DNA from: Apostichopus japonicus | Taxonomy: Eukaryota; Echinodermata; Holothuroidea; Aspidochirotida; Stichopodidae | Assembly (NCBI RefSeq): GCF_037975245.1 | Contig: NC_092565.1 | Location: forward strand, 16,149,499 to 16,213,498 | DNA: 64,000 nucleotides | Reading direction: 5' to 3' | In this document: in pieces, positions 12,501 through 20,404 of the stretch | Layout of the letters: each line of letters begins with the position of its first letter | How positions within the stretch are numbered: the first letter of the stretch is position 1 | Translations under genes and position numbers: made by a program | Notes under the pieces: model-generated | Told to the model about the DNA's origin: nothing | Databases searched by the model: none | Seen by the model: the letters and a program-made list of their open reading frames with translations, nothing else

Positions 12501-15500
12501 ACTATCTTAGTGATTATGAGTTGGATCGTTAGGTCTGATGAGATGGTTTAAGCCATAATTATTATCATTCTTTTCATAAGGATAAGTAGTTATGAATTTT
12601 TTTTTTTGTCTTTCCTTCTTTTTAAGACTTACGCCTTTTATATTAGAAAGGGTAATTGTCTTTTCTCTGACAGGAATTTATGAGGTAACTTTTGAATTTA
12701 AAGTTATGAATTTGAATTTAAGATAATAAGTCATTGAGTATTACCTTTCTCCATTCTTCCATCCCTTGTATTGGAATGTTTAGATAGTATCTGGTGTGAC
12801 AGTTAGTTTTGCCCTGGTTCATTATGAATTAATGTGTATCTTGTTTTTGAGAAGCTGTCTTATAAATTGCATGCATGTTTGTAAATTGTATTTTGTTCAT
12901 AATTCATTTTAAGTTGGGATTACTATGCTCCTGCCAATTGTCGCATCTCAAAACGACGACAGGAGAGTAATTAGGGTTGTTCCACAAATTGATATTATTT
13001 TTTTAAATTTATGTATGAGGTAGATGTAACATTTGTTGACCGCGATTAGCCATGAACCTCGATTAAGGAGCATGATGGTTATTTCCGGCAGAAACGAAGA
13101 TATTGTACATGGCTTGATCACCCATCAGCAATTAGTTTAGACTTTTGTTCTCTTCTCAGTCCTTTGATGTTTAAGGGAGGCTAGAACGCGCCTTGTCCCC
13201 AGTCATTGGATTTTGTTTGTGGTTTTACATGTTTATTGGGTCGCCATTGAACCGGCGCATCATATTATTTTTTTGTTTATATCTTATCTTATTTGACAGT
13301 TGATCTGAAGTGTGGTATACTTACTTCATAATAGTTGTGGTAGAGTTGTCTGGTGACATCAGGTTCATCTGTGTTGGTTGAGCATGGTGGTGGAAGAATT
13401 GGGATATGGTTTTATGTCGGTGTTCTATTTACTTACCAATATTTTAAACATAAACAGAAGTGCACGTTATTATTGCATTTTAAGCATTGTATATTTATAT
13501 ATATGTAATGTTTGTTAGCTGTGTGGTTGTGGGTTATAGAATATCCCCCTTATACTCTTAGAACTTCTAAAGGAAGGACCCAAATATTGGTCTTCGTATA
13601 TTTATATATATTTTTTTTTCACTCTTTTAATTTCAAAAGAAAAGACCTAGGTGTTGGTTTTTCTATTTCTTATTAAATATATTTGTTTTGAATTCTAGTT
13701 GGTGTTAACATATTGCTTACTTGTTTGAGTTTTAATTTGGAAATGAGGACATTTCCTATTATGGGTAAATCCTGTGTGAAGCGTATTCTAGTTATTGTCA
13801 TTGTGAAGCGTATTCTAGTTATTGTCATTATGACGTCACCCATGGCTCGCGCATTGGTGGTTTGCGCTGTGGTGTGGCGGGATATAAATCACGCACTATT
13901 AGAAGCGTATCTTTTGTTTTAAATGATTCGGGGTTGGAAGACAGCCAAACTGGTTCAAATTGGTTGAGTGCCCATTTGCATATGCTCATCTGCATATCAG
14001 GTTGGCACTCAACCAATCAAGAGTTTGGTAAGGGGTGAGTTAAAAGTTTACACCAATCGGGTTCAAGGGCAGAGCGTGTGCCCTGTGCAACGCGTCTTAA
14101 TTTGTTATTTTGGAATCAGGGGTTTAAGGGTTTCTTAAAGATTTATCGAGGAGTTGAAGTTTATCTCCCGAAGTCTACAGACGTAGAACAGTAGGCTCCG
14201 TAATTTATATTTACGTCTGTAGACTTCGGGCTCTTTACATTTTAATTATCTCAAGTTCCAAAGTTATAGTTTTATCCTGAATCAATAAAAGAAGACATAT
14301 ATTATCCAGTACCCGCTTTTCCTGATTATTTCACGTTTCACGCTCGGATCTACGGTATCAGTGTAAGGCCGGGTTTACCGTTCCCGAACTACCCAAAAAT
14401 AAGCCTTACACTTGTATTCAAAACTTTAATACAATACCACTTTTAAGCAAAAGTTCTTTTTACATTTCTTATGTGTAAGGTATAATCCTACAATATGCAA
14501 AAATATATTGTGCCCTAAATGACAAGAAACCCTTTAAATTGGTAGTTTGTACACTTGTTGGATCTTCTTACAAATCTGTTATATATAAATTTTATACAAA
14601 TCTTGTAATTTCATCTGAAGGCTTTCTTTCCTGCATTCAAATTTTCCTTTGATCAAAAACATAACAATTGACTAACTTGAAGCTAACAGATATTTCAGGC
14701 ACTTATACTTCTTAGCAAGTATCTAAATTTGTTGCAATGAGTGGATCAGCTGACAAACATGATTGTCACACAGAACCAATGATAGAATTTGAGTTTAGAA
14801 ATGTACCAGGCATATACTTTTCTGATACTTACAATGTGGAATCTACATTTAAAAAAAATGTATGAGGTTCAAACAAGCTTCAATTTTAGAGTCGTTATGC
14901 ATACAATGTTTTCAGACTTTTTTTGTTTTTGTACCACTGGTGAAATGTCACCTGTGAGGATTACCTGGATTGTTTTGGTATCAACGACTACCACAGCTGT
15001 GTGACATCCATATGCAAAGAGTGACTGACAGCCCCTGGAATATGATGAGAAACACAATAATCAAGAAAAGTTTAATTTCGGTGAGAGCTCAGCACATGTC
15101 CTCTATTAAAATAACAGCTCTGGTTTGGCTATATGGGACTGGAAGCCAAATTTGAGAAAAAAAACTGAGTAGTCTGCTTTGAGGAAATCATTATTATTAT
15201 ATTTTTTGGGTGGTGCTGGAGAAGCGGTGTGAAAATTATTATTAGATAAATAACTTCAAGTCTTCATAAATGCTTCTAAGAACAACACATCTTCCTCGGC
15301 AGTAACACTAACAAGTAACTAACAGGTTTTTTGCTGGAGTTGGAATCGATGGCAGGGGCAAAAATTATTAGATTTAAGGCATTTATTACTTCAGAAAGCT
15401 TTACAGGATGACACATCTTCCTAACTGGCTTTTATTTTCATGGGGTTGGAGTTCCGTGGGGAAATTTTCATTTTTGAGAAAGGCTTTTTTCAATGAAGTC

Positions 15501-15912
15501 CGACTCGTCAATGAGTCATTAACCTAATAAATAGAAGCCCAAACTAGCTGTCTTACTTGTGCCATAGTGGAGAAGTCAAACAACTTGACTGCAACTCCAT
15601 GTAATAAGGAGACCTATTGAATGCCGTGCTTTTCTATAATTGTAACCAGCCAGGTCAGAAAAAATATTATAGTCAACAGATTAATGCTTAGGGTGATAGC
15701 GAAGTTGTCGAACCTCCTAGCGGAGACCTATGCAATAGACATATAACATTATAAGCTAGGTACTATTTCTAGTATTAGGCACGCGTATCCTAACTTTGCC
15801 TAACGTAAAAACTTACGCCTAATGTTAATTGAAAAAGAATTTTTTACCAGTCACACGCTCCTTTGTTTTGAGAATGCAGCGGACCGGTAAAAGTCCTAGG
15901 AGAAATATTCAT
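594..15912 (-). CDS. WDR11: WDR11 gene, first 13 coding exons (3' part off the left edge)
   Basis: Thirteen exons on the minus strand join in one frame to give 747 residues plus a partial codon; human WDR11 is about 1,224 aa, so roughly 60% is present. Exons in order: 15848-15912, 14965-15034, 9171-9366, 8453-8626, 7612-7813, 6651-6851, 5948-6021, 4783-5322, 3558-3642, 2298-2477, 1614-1722, 1288-1390, 594-837. Every junction has GT-AG ends and phases agree. WDR11-type motifs recur, e.g. LFAYGCHTAVVVVD, VVKVKWAKEHYHH, VLWNADTGTKLWKKS, REILVLDLE, CPPLTTKN, VSHLKQ. WDR11 is a WD40 (double beta-propeller) protein of the WDR11-FAM91A1 complex, acting in endosome-to-Golgi capture and in cilia/Hedgehog signalling (family knowledge). 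No frameshift or stop is seen. The second intron (5.6 kb) carries an antisense LTR retrotransposon. Confidence 0.95.
1288..1390 (-). CDS. WDR11: WDR11 coding exon 12
   Basis: 103 nt, GATAG acceptor, GTACTT donor. Encodes EWSPTVKKKSINTDLFGSTP and a variable linker ending MLPAS. Only EWSP is strongly conserved; the rest corresponds to the charged, fast-evolving linker after the ALEWSP motif. Accepted on splice sites and phase. Confidence 0.85.
1614..1722 (-). CDS. WDR11: WDR11 coding exon 11
   Basis: 109 nt. The acceptor is the first of two adjacent CAGs (TTAACAG|ACAG), the one that keeps the frame and restores HLKQY. Encodes QYIIITFKEKPFEIWDLRTY and TLLREMKKSFPPISAL. WD signature FEIWDLRT..LLREM is near-identical to vertebrates. 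Confidence 0.95.
2298..2477 (-). CDS. WDR11: WDR11 coding exon 10
   Basis: 180 nt, CTAG acceptor, GTAAGT donor. Encodes GIEWLSLSCFLSFSHPNPGS followed by GLVRNEVLVLDLQTGQATHL and EEPPIEAAKVSHL. GIEW..L..FLSF, LVRNE and KVSHLKQ are WDR11 hallmarks. Confidence 0.95.
2766..2890 (+). repeat. Dispersed repeat remnant in WDR11 intron
   Basis: An ATT-rich stretch followed by ATGAGACTTATATAGGGCC...ACTCAAGGCTCTTTACAAAG. The 'TTATATAG(CG)C...CTCAAGGC(G)CTTTACA' layout recurs in interspersed repeats of many animal genomes. Fragmentary; class not determined. Confidence 0.4.
3377..3470. repeat. Tandem duplication of a ~47-bp unit
   Basis: Two consecutive near-identical copies containing TGTGCAATTTGTTATTAGAA and GATTCCAT.GGTGAGCT, inside a WDR11 intron. 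No coding potential. Confidence 0.8.
3558..3642 (-). CDS. WDR11: WDR11 coding exon 9
   Basis: 85 nt, CCGCAG acceptor, GTAATA donor. Encodes TTSGMVQVFTLLSGTPYREY and NIHTSCVR, matching the human blade GTSNGSVLVYHLTSGLLHKELSIHSC in length and pattern. Too short to stand out as an open reading frame; identified by phase and similarity. Confidence 0.92.
4783..5322 (-). CDS. WDR11: WDR11 coding exon 8 (longest, 540 nt)
   Basis: CAG acceptor, GTGAGT donor. Encodes the central part of the protein: EISYDLKCQSDPLRVTKHMK, a WD stretch AALLMSDGRILCWSL, a Ser/Pro-rich linker with SSPLYSPPGG, then LKFVLTGFVSGV, KMCPPLTTKN and YKPLLAVG. Order and motifs match human WDR11 (LRSQCDAIRVTK, SPLYSP, LKFLLTGLLSG, RMCPPLTTKN, YQPLLAVG). 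Confidence 0.96.
5948..6021 (-). CDS. WDR11: WDR11 coding exon 7
   Basis: A short 74-nt exon encoding DMLMCLHENGTISVRMYKKT and GTIQ. LCLHENG is conserved with human (LFCLHENGCITLRV). TAG acceptor, GTTAGA donor; frame agrees on both sides (phase 2 in, phase 1 out). Confidence 0.93.
6500..6571. repeat. (AT)n microsatellite
   Basis: About 70 bp of pure AT dinucleotide repeat in the WDR11 intron just downstream of exon 6 on the minus strand. The short poly-Tyr-Ile reading frames over it are artefacts. Confidence 0.98.
6651..6851 (-). CDS. WDR11: WDR11 coding exon 6
   Basis: 201 nt, TTTCAG acceptor and GTAGTC donor. Encodes NSNSQTEEQDTSLQECIQFC and then HHLVLVYAREILVLDLEIRQ and VTTIPMDRSGSPF. 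REILVLDLE.RQTV is a strong WDR11 match. Ends AG| and is completed by G from the next exon. Confidence 0.95.
7612..7813 (-). CDS. WDR11: WDR11 coding exon 5
   Basis: 202 nt, ACAG acceptor and GTTTGT donor. Encodes LGQDSLIFISDFSLSKPPSS followed by a low-complexity Thr/Ala-rich loop and AFKRVRMIVGDSKPG. FISDFS.SKPPS matches human WDR11. The loop (about 25 residues) is poorly conserved, as expected between WD blades. Confidence 0.95.
8453..8626 (-). CDS. WDR11: WDR11 coding exon 4
   Basis: 174 nt, TTAG acceptor and GTAAGT donor. Encodes LEWLSTQDASHDLLLALHPP then VVLWNADTGTKLWKKS and FDPFEPSNLT. The sequence is nearly identical to vertebrate WDR11 here, including the split codon that restores LTLL-like sequence with the next exon. 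Confidence 0.96.
9171..9366 (-). CDS. WDR11: WDR11 coding exon 3
   Basis: 196 nt, CAG acceptor and GTTTGT donor. Begins VLQTLDNHRTNVVKVKWAKE and continues YHHTIQSPYTLRLASAESNG and IIIWDV, giving the conserved WD-repeat signature LRLASA...IIIWDV. It ends in phase 1 (G|) and joins the next exon to give Asp. Confidence 0.95.
9547..9811 (+). promoter_or_regulatory. Duplicated enhancer/promoter block of the LTR (CRE, octamer, TATA)
   Basis: TGACGTCA, the CREB/ATF palindrome, occurs at 9547 and again at 9751. An ATTTGCAT octamer is at 9690-9697 and in the second block. A TATA-like GATATAAATC is near 9597 and at 9801. The right LTR has one set (TGACGTCA at 13831, TATA-like at 13881). Function is inferred from motif identity only. 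Confidence 0.5.
10087..10150 (+). other. 19-bp perfect hairpin in the left LTR
   Basis: Arms 10087-10105 and 10132-10150 are perfectly complementary (CCCGAAGTCTACAGACGTA and its inverse), separated by 26 nt. It lies about 55 bp before AATAAA, probably in the transcribed R region. The same hairpin is in the right LTR at 14167-14230. Confidence 0.85.
11241..11409 (+). pseudogene. Truncated gag start of the LTR element
   Basis: Short frame encoding MPRRRGSSSRNTIRSPLLGD and ending in PPPFLGTGREDF before running into sequence that leads to the integrase. The basic N terminus and 'PPPF.GTG.EDF' resemble gag N termini of Ty3/gypsy elements. It breaks after REDF, marking one edge of the large internal deletion. 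Confidence 0.55.
11414..12532 (+). CDS. Ty3/gypsy integrase fragment (372 aa)
   Basis: Retroviral-type integrase catalytic core and C terminus. Catalytic triad by count from the ATG at 11414: Asp13 (VAADITELP), Asp72 (LHTDQGK) and Glu108 (GQVERFN), with 35 residues between the second Asp and Glu, the classic D,D(35)E. A GPY/F-type tail follows (RWKGPHRVIRV, HYNRLKPY). The zinc-binding N-terminal part and everything upstream in pol are absent. The ATG is the first available and not a natural start. The frame is intact to its stop. Confidence 0.93.
   Translation: MIVNKPFERVAADITELPLTTNGNRYVLVVTDYFTKYINMYALPDQTAETVAQCLFDKYFCEHGISEVLHTDQGKQFESKLVHRLCKLMGIVKTRTSPYHPQSDGQVERFNRTLKSELSKRLFSTGNQWDKMLNHIAFSYNTSVHSSIGYSPFFLVNGREARMPLEVMFGDTPVGYSCHSSYGDFVDDITKRMKEASKIVGQELVKAQEKQADYVELKTRFLPYVVGDLVWVNDPAKQRDKLAARWKGPHRVIRVMNNGVTYQLQDLSKSSIPSKVIHYNRLKPYVSPYSLEDVNEKLIQPNPPSVVQGNYLPNLSLDEFYRNLPFHFESNLDTSGISPELQGGKRLDNKRLTRLGREVKLPNYLSDYELDR
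12533..13774 (+). other. Non-coding 3' interior of the LTR element
   Basis: About 1.2 kb between the integrase stop and the right LTR. AT-rich, no env-like or other frame. A purine-rich tract that could prime plus-strand synthesis is not obvious next to the right LTR. Confidence 0.6.
13775..14410 (+). repeat. Right (3') LTR, 636 bp
   Basis: TGTGAAGCG...CTTACA, matching the left LTR throughout except that it has a single copy of the 204-bp block. Followed by the CTTG target duplication. Confidence 0.93.
14965..15034 (-). CDS. WDR11: WDR11 coding exon 2
   Basis: 70 nt between a CAG acceptor and GTAATC donor. Encodes GCQSLFAYGCHTAVVVVDTK then TIQ, the first beta-propeller blade of WDR11 (human WQGLIAYGCHSLVVVID). 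Ends in phase 0. The following intron is about 5.6 kb because of the inserted LTR element. Confidence 0.93.
15848..15912 (-). CDS. WDR11: WDR11 coding exon 1 (residues 1-21)
   Basis: Starts at the ATG complementary to 15910-15912 and encodes MNISPRTFTGPLHSQNKGACDW. The stretch from RTFTG to NKGACDWG aligns with the vertebrate N terminus (RTLTG...NKAAVDWG). The start is supported by an in-frame TGA eight codons upstream. It ends in phase 2 (TG|) before a GTAAAA donor; the next exon supplies the G completing Trp. The N terminus is about nine residues shorter than in human. Confidence 0.85.
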
Positions 15913-16224
15913 TTTCTGCACTCGTTTACGTGTTCAGTCCATCCTGTGGTAAAACATAAGAACTCAGAATTATGGGAAGATAAGTATTTGATATCACAAG
16001 TGCTCGCGTATCTCACAGTATTGCTATGCTTTCACCGGAAATAGTCAGAACGGCTGAACATGAAAGGTAAACGTGTCCGAGTTAAAGTCAAAGGTCGTCT
16101 GCAGAGTATCTCAGCAACGAGAATGCTGCGACGTAGTACCCGAACATTATTTTCGTGTAGGGTAACTTCCTGGTTGAACCAGCAGGTCTTGTATTTTCAA
16201 CCAGCATAAGAAAAGTCGAAAGAA
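15913..16224. promoter_or_regulatory. Probable bidirectional promoter between WDR11 and the ARH-like gene
   Basis: Only 312 bp separate the two divergent start codons, so both 5' UTRs and promoters must share it unless upstream non-coding exons exist. No clear TATA box; initiation sites cannot be placed from sequence. Head-to-head spacing under 1 kb is typical of bidirectional promoters of broadly expressed genes. Confidence 0.6.
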
Positions 16225-17021
16225 ATGTCACTAGAGTCCTTCCAAGCATCCATGGTGTTAAGTGCCGCTGGAAATTGCCTTGGGAAGTATTTTTGGAAGA
16301 TGAGTATTGACATACAGGAGCAACATGTTGGTTTGTCATCACCAGTTGAAGAAAACATAGTTCTTCATTTAGCCAGCGCTGAAGCATTGGCAAAAGGAAA
16401 ATGTGGCCACAACTATTTACATGAGTTTGCAATGAACTGCTCGGAATGCATGGCAAGTGACATGAAAGGCCGTGATATAAGCAATATTGTTTTACAAAGA
16501 ATTTCTCAACTACAACCATCTAATCACATGACATTATTTGCACCATTTAACGAACGTGCAACTGATAGCTGTTCAGCGGTCAGAGCATTGGTGATAGGGC
16601 TGAGGTTTCACAAGCCAAACCATGTCGATGAATTAATTGCTACTGTCATTGAGAGTACTCGTATGTTTCATCACCAACCTGTGTCTTATCTCGGTGCCCT
16701 TACTACTGCATTATTTGCATCATTTGCAATCCAGGGTCGAGAGCCTCGTGAGTGGGGAGCAGGTCTTCTAGCAGCCTTGCGTTTAGCTTTTCAGCACATT
16801 ATAAATGATGGAAGAAATACATCTGAAAATGGTCAAGAATGGCAGCACTTTGAAGACAGGTGGAAGGAGTATCTTAGCCTGAGAGGTATTATAAATGGAG
16901 AGAATCGACCAAAGTTTCCCAAGAAATTTAAGTTCAGAGAAGAGAGAGAACGATTTTATAGACGATTTGCATTACCCCGTACAGTACATGGAAGTTGCAG
17001 TCACGATGCACCTCTCATTGC
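16225..17021 (+). CDS. ARH-like (ADP-ribosylhydrolase family, ADPRH/ADPRHL1-type) gene, exon 1
   Basis: Encodes residues 1-265 and part of 266 of a 337-aa protein; vertebrate ARH1/ARH2 are about 355 aa. It starts MSLESFQASMVLSAAGNCLG, equivalent to the family start (K..AAMVLSAAGDALG). Further matches are LHLASAEAL, FNERATDSCSAVRALVIGLR, ESTRMFHHQPVSYLGALTTA, EWGAGLL, WKEYLSLRGI and HDAPLIA. Active ARH enzymes have an SDDT metal-binding motif; here the aligned positions read VEEN, the Asn agreeing with the ARH2 pseudoenzyme (SDNT). The exon ends ATT GC|GTAAGT. No Kozak or UTR evidence beyond the matching N terminus. Likely a cytosolic protein. Confidence 0.9.
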
Positions 17022-17077
17022 GTAAGTGTTTAACATATATATTCACCTGAAGTTGAACAGAGTACTGTAGGCTTTTT

Positions 17078-17476
17078 CAGTGGCGGAGCTAGGGGTATTG
17101 CATGGTGAGAGGGGGCAAGAATGGTCTGTACTGTAAGGGCGCTTTCAAACCTATCAAACAGAGCGCCACCACAGGTTGGCGCGGAGCGTACAGATTTTTT
17201 TTTGAGTAAAGATACTCACTAGATCCCCGGAAATGACTCTTTCCGGGCCTTGCTAATTTGCAGATAAACAAAGAATAAATAGCCCTTAGAGCATTTTGTC
17301 AGAAAATTACACCAAAAAAATGTGACAAATGTCAATAGGTAGATGAGAGCACAGTAAAAATGTCAATAATCCGAATAAGTAAAAAGTGGTAAAAAGCTGA
17401 AAAGGGCGCCAGCAGTCCATTTGAGTCCGTCAGGGGGGCATCCGCCCCCCCTGACTGTATGGACGCTCCGCCACTG
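17078..17476. mobile_element. hAT-type MITE, 399 bp, in the ARH-like intron
   Basis: Terminal inverted repeats CAGTGGCGGAGC and GCTCCGCCACTG are flanked by a perfect 8-bp target duplication GGCTTTTT (17070-17077, 17477-17484), as hAT elements generate. No transposase. A close relative is at 51591-51988. Confidence 0.92.
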
Positions 17477-17741
17477 GGCTTTTTATTCTCTACATCACTT
17501 ATTGAAACAACATTTCATGTGAGTCTAGTAAGTGGCTTTTTAGAAAGTAACAGAAATACCATGGAAATCATGTAGAGATATGATCCATTTTAAAGAATAG
17601 TTTTATGTCTTAAACCAAGAAATCCTACTAAGCACAAGACACAGGATTATAATAATTAGTTTGCTTTGTAACCTTGAAATTAGAAAGTTCTGTAAACAAA
17701 ACATGTTGTAAATTATGTAGATGTGTTTTATTTTCCCACAG

Positions 17742-17958
17742 ATATGATGCGTTGCTCTATAGTTCCTCATGGAAAGATCTTTGTACCTATGCCATGCAGC
17801 ATGGAGGAGATTGCAGAGCTAGCGCATCTATTGCCGGAGGATGGTGGGGAATTCTCCATGGATTTGATGGTGTTCCTATAAACCACTACGATCAAGTCGA
17901 ATTCAAAGACAGACTCCTAACAGCAGCAACTTCTATTTATAGCATCAGCTGGATGTGA
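17742..17958 (+). CDS. ARH-like gene, exon 2 (C terminus)
   Basis: Follows a TTTTCCCACAG acceptor and completes Ala266 in frame, then YDALLYSSSWKDLCTYAMQH, HGGDCRASASIAG and WWGILHGFDGVP, ending at TGA. The second metal motif of active ARH enzymes, GGDSDST, reads GGDCRAS here: the first Asp is kept, the second is Arg. With the altered first motif, this suggests weak or no hydrolase activity, as in ARH2 (GGESAAT). WWG..(Y/H)G in the tail is typical of the family. The intron (17022-17741) contains a MITE. Confidence 0.9.
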
Positions 17959-18661
17959 AATGATTTCAGTGAAATCAGGTGGACAATTGGCATAAGAACA
18001 AGAAAACAAACAAAAGACAATATGATTTTAGAGAAGTTTTCTATTGTGATATGTCAGAAGTTTCTCAGAAAAACCTTTATATACCCACTTACATGGGTTT
18101 AATGGAAATTGAATACAGGACTAGTGATGGACAGTGCCTTTCAAGGAAAAGATCAATGTAGATTTGCACAGGCACAATCAATGTAAAATGACCACCCGGG
18201 CCTAGCATTTATCAATTTTAGCCTCTCTCTACAAATTGCTTAATATGCTTGAATGATCTACTGGCTGAAATCAAGTTCTCATTTTTTCCTGGTATTTTCT
18301 TGAATTACTAAAGATGTTAGTTATTGCACAGGCTTCAGAAAGCAGTCCAAACATATTTGCTGGTAGTAAGCAGTAATACAGAGCTCACAGTATAATAGGT
18401 ATGGATATCATGAGGAATTCTCTTACTGACAATTATTAACTGATTCATTATGTGTTTATATGTTATGAAGGTCTACCGACAGAAATATGCCAGTTTTTTT
18501 TTTCCTCCTGCCAAATTGCAAAATTAACTGGTATTTGGCCAGTAAATAGCTCAAATTTCAAGGCCTGAGTGCATTATAATAATATTACAAATTGTATTTA
18601 TGAATGGCTGTAGCGACATATCAGTATGCAATAATTTAATGACTAATTCAGAGTGCTGTTT
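17959..18661 (+). other. 3' flank of the ARH-like gene
   Basis: About 700 bp of AT-rich sequence between the ARH-like stop and the downstream LTR element. It should hold the 3' UTR, but I see no canonical AATAAA. No other gene. Confidence 0.5.
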
Positions 18662-19422
18662 TGTTATGAAATAGTGATACCATCTCTTTGATGTTACCGA
18701 AAAACTCCATCGAGACACCTTACGGGCCTCTTATGTATTTATCTAGGTCATGGATTCAGTTTTCCCACGAGAAGTTTTTAACTATCTTATTGAATCTTGG
18801 TACAGGGCCTTTTTCCCAAAATAGATTCCATTATGTCTGTGGAACATTCGAGAAGGTTCTCTCACGTGGTATGGAAGTTTCCATAGAAAGGGGATGGACT
18901 TCCAAACTCCCAACCAATCAGGGCAGATCAGTGCCAGCACAATTATTTTTATATCGTTAGGTTAATACAGGATGGTCAGGTTATTGGCTGCCTACTGATT
19001 ATGCGCAGTGAGATTTTATGGAAGTACGGTTTAAAAGGAAAAGGAGGCCGAAAGTTTTATCACTTGATCAGAAAATTTATCACTCCGTCAGCAAATTTAT
19101 CACTTGGTCAGCAAATTTATCACTCCGCCGAAAGTTCATCACTCCTTTTAATTGTTTAATTGACGGAGTCAAGTCAAGTCAAGTCAAATCATTGTAATTT
19201 AGTTTTATTTGTAAAGAGAATCGACAGAGAAGAAATTATACCGAATCATCAAATCAAATCCTATCTCGTCAAATTGTTTTTTGTGTGAAGTCATTGTTTT
19301 CTTCCGTTCGAGACATCTCCTGAAGAAGCGTAAATACGGCATCAAGATATCCCAGTACCTTTCTATCGCGAGTCCCGATATAGTTTTACTATCGGAGGAA
19401 GCGGGCTCGTCACAATATTACA
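18662..19422 (+). repeat. Left LTR (761 bp)
   Basis: Contains a cluster of short direct repeats around 19040-19145 (several AATTTATCACTCCGTCAGCA-like units alternating with TTGGTCA) and AAGTCAAGTCAAGTCAA near 19165. The small reading frames over it are not genes. Confidence 0.95.
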
Positions 19423-20030
19423 TGGTGGAGATCGGTCATTTTCTTCAGGAACAAAACGGTAACGGAACGTTTCACAAATTTCGTTCGTTACGTTCAATAA
19501 CGAACAGGTGATTTTTTTTTGGCCCGAAGACCTAACGAGGAACACAACGTATGTTCACGACCTAGCCTAACGGAAACACTCTACGAGGGAAGACGGCCTA
19601 TACTAGCCTAAGCCTGTACACCGGATGCCGGAACCACTGATCTGTACACTAACGTTAATCAACCCAGCATGCAGTTCGCGTTTGAACATTCGCGCAACTA
19701 GTACGTAGAATACTACAGCTCTAAACATCAGAACTGAACATTTTCGCGATCTAAGCCTAGACTCGACCCGATGTTAACGGCGAACGAATCTGCAGTTACT
19801 ACGAGATGTAGGCCTACCTGCTACTACCTGCCGCTACTACTACTGCTAACCGAGGGACTTCAATCATCGTTTGCAGTTCCACTACCAGTTCTTAGTTAAA
19901 CTTAAGGGTGAGTGAAATCATGCCAATTTGTATCCCAACCCCGATTTGAGATCAGAGTGTACCGATAAGTTATTTTAAATCGTGTCCATGTATTGCATGT
20001 TTGTTATTTGTATTTAATTGCGGTCGATAG

Positions 20031-20375
20031 TGTGTTCAATTAAGTAAAGGCTCATGTTGTATACTCGTAACTAGCCTAATTGTATGCGGCATAATGTCCG
20101 TCAGTGAACAGGAATTAGAGACCAAGTTTGATCAGTCACGTAGGTCAGAATCACAAGACAATCCTAAAGATATGAGGCAAAGATATAGTTCTCGTGATTC
20201 TCGTGGTCCTAGGACAGGTCAGAATAATAACAGGAGAAGGTTACCATATTTTAATCCTTCAATTACATGTTACTACTGTCAAAATCGAGGTCATTTTGCA
20301 CGATATTGTCAAATTCGCCTAAGCCATCAAATGGAGGCTAAGGTAAACAGAGTACCAACACAGAATTTTCATTAG
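20031..20375 (+). CDS. Minimal Gag: nucleocapsid zinc-knuckle protein
   Basis: First ATG at 20094 gives 93 aa (open from 20031). A Ser/Arg-rich basic region precedes one CCHC zinc knuckle, CYYCQNRGHFARYC (C-X2-C-X4-H-X4-C), typical of retroelement nucleocapsid. There is no matrix or capsid domain, and 670 bp of sequence without a gag frame lie between the left LTR and this ORF. Either the 5' part of gag was deleted or this lineage uses a very short Gag. The following pol is in the -1 frame and open from 20342, overlapping the end of gag by about 33 nt, which suits ribosomal frameshifting. Confidence 0.75.
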   Translation, partial: CVQLSKGSCCILVTSLIVCGIMSVSEQELETKFDQSRRSESQDNPKDMRQRYSSRDSRGPRTGQNNNRRRLPYFNPSITCYYCQNRGHFARYCQIRLSHQMEAKVNRVPTQNFH

Positions 20376-20404
20376 GGAGCACTTATGATAGCACTCATCA
20401 TACA

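Larger units (their letters stand above)
9491..14410 (+). mobile_element. Ty3/gypsy-type LTR retrotransposon, internally deleted, antisense in WDR11 intron
   Basis: 4,920-bp element with LTRs at 9491-10330 and 13775-14410, flanked by the 4-bp target duplication CTTG (9487-9490 and 14411-14414). LTR ends are TG...CA. The interior keeps a gag start near 11241 and an integrase core and C terminus (11414-12532); the rest of gag, protease, reverse transcriptase and RNase H are missing. Apart from a 204-bp duplication in the left copy, the two LTRs read identically by eye, so the insertion is young. It lies opposite to WDR11 transcription between exons 2 and 3, the orientation best tolerated in introns. 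It cannot move without help from a complete relative. Confidence 0.93.

Noticed and set aside
12533-13774. env gene in the first LTR element
   Set aside because: No open frame of useful length, no signal peptide or membrane segment.
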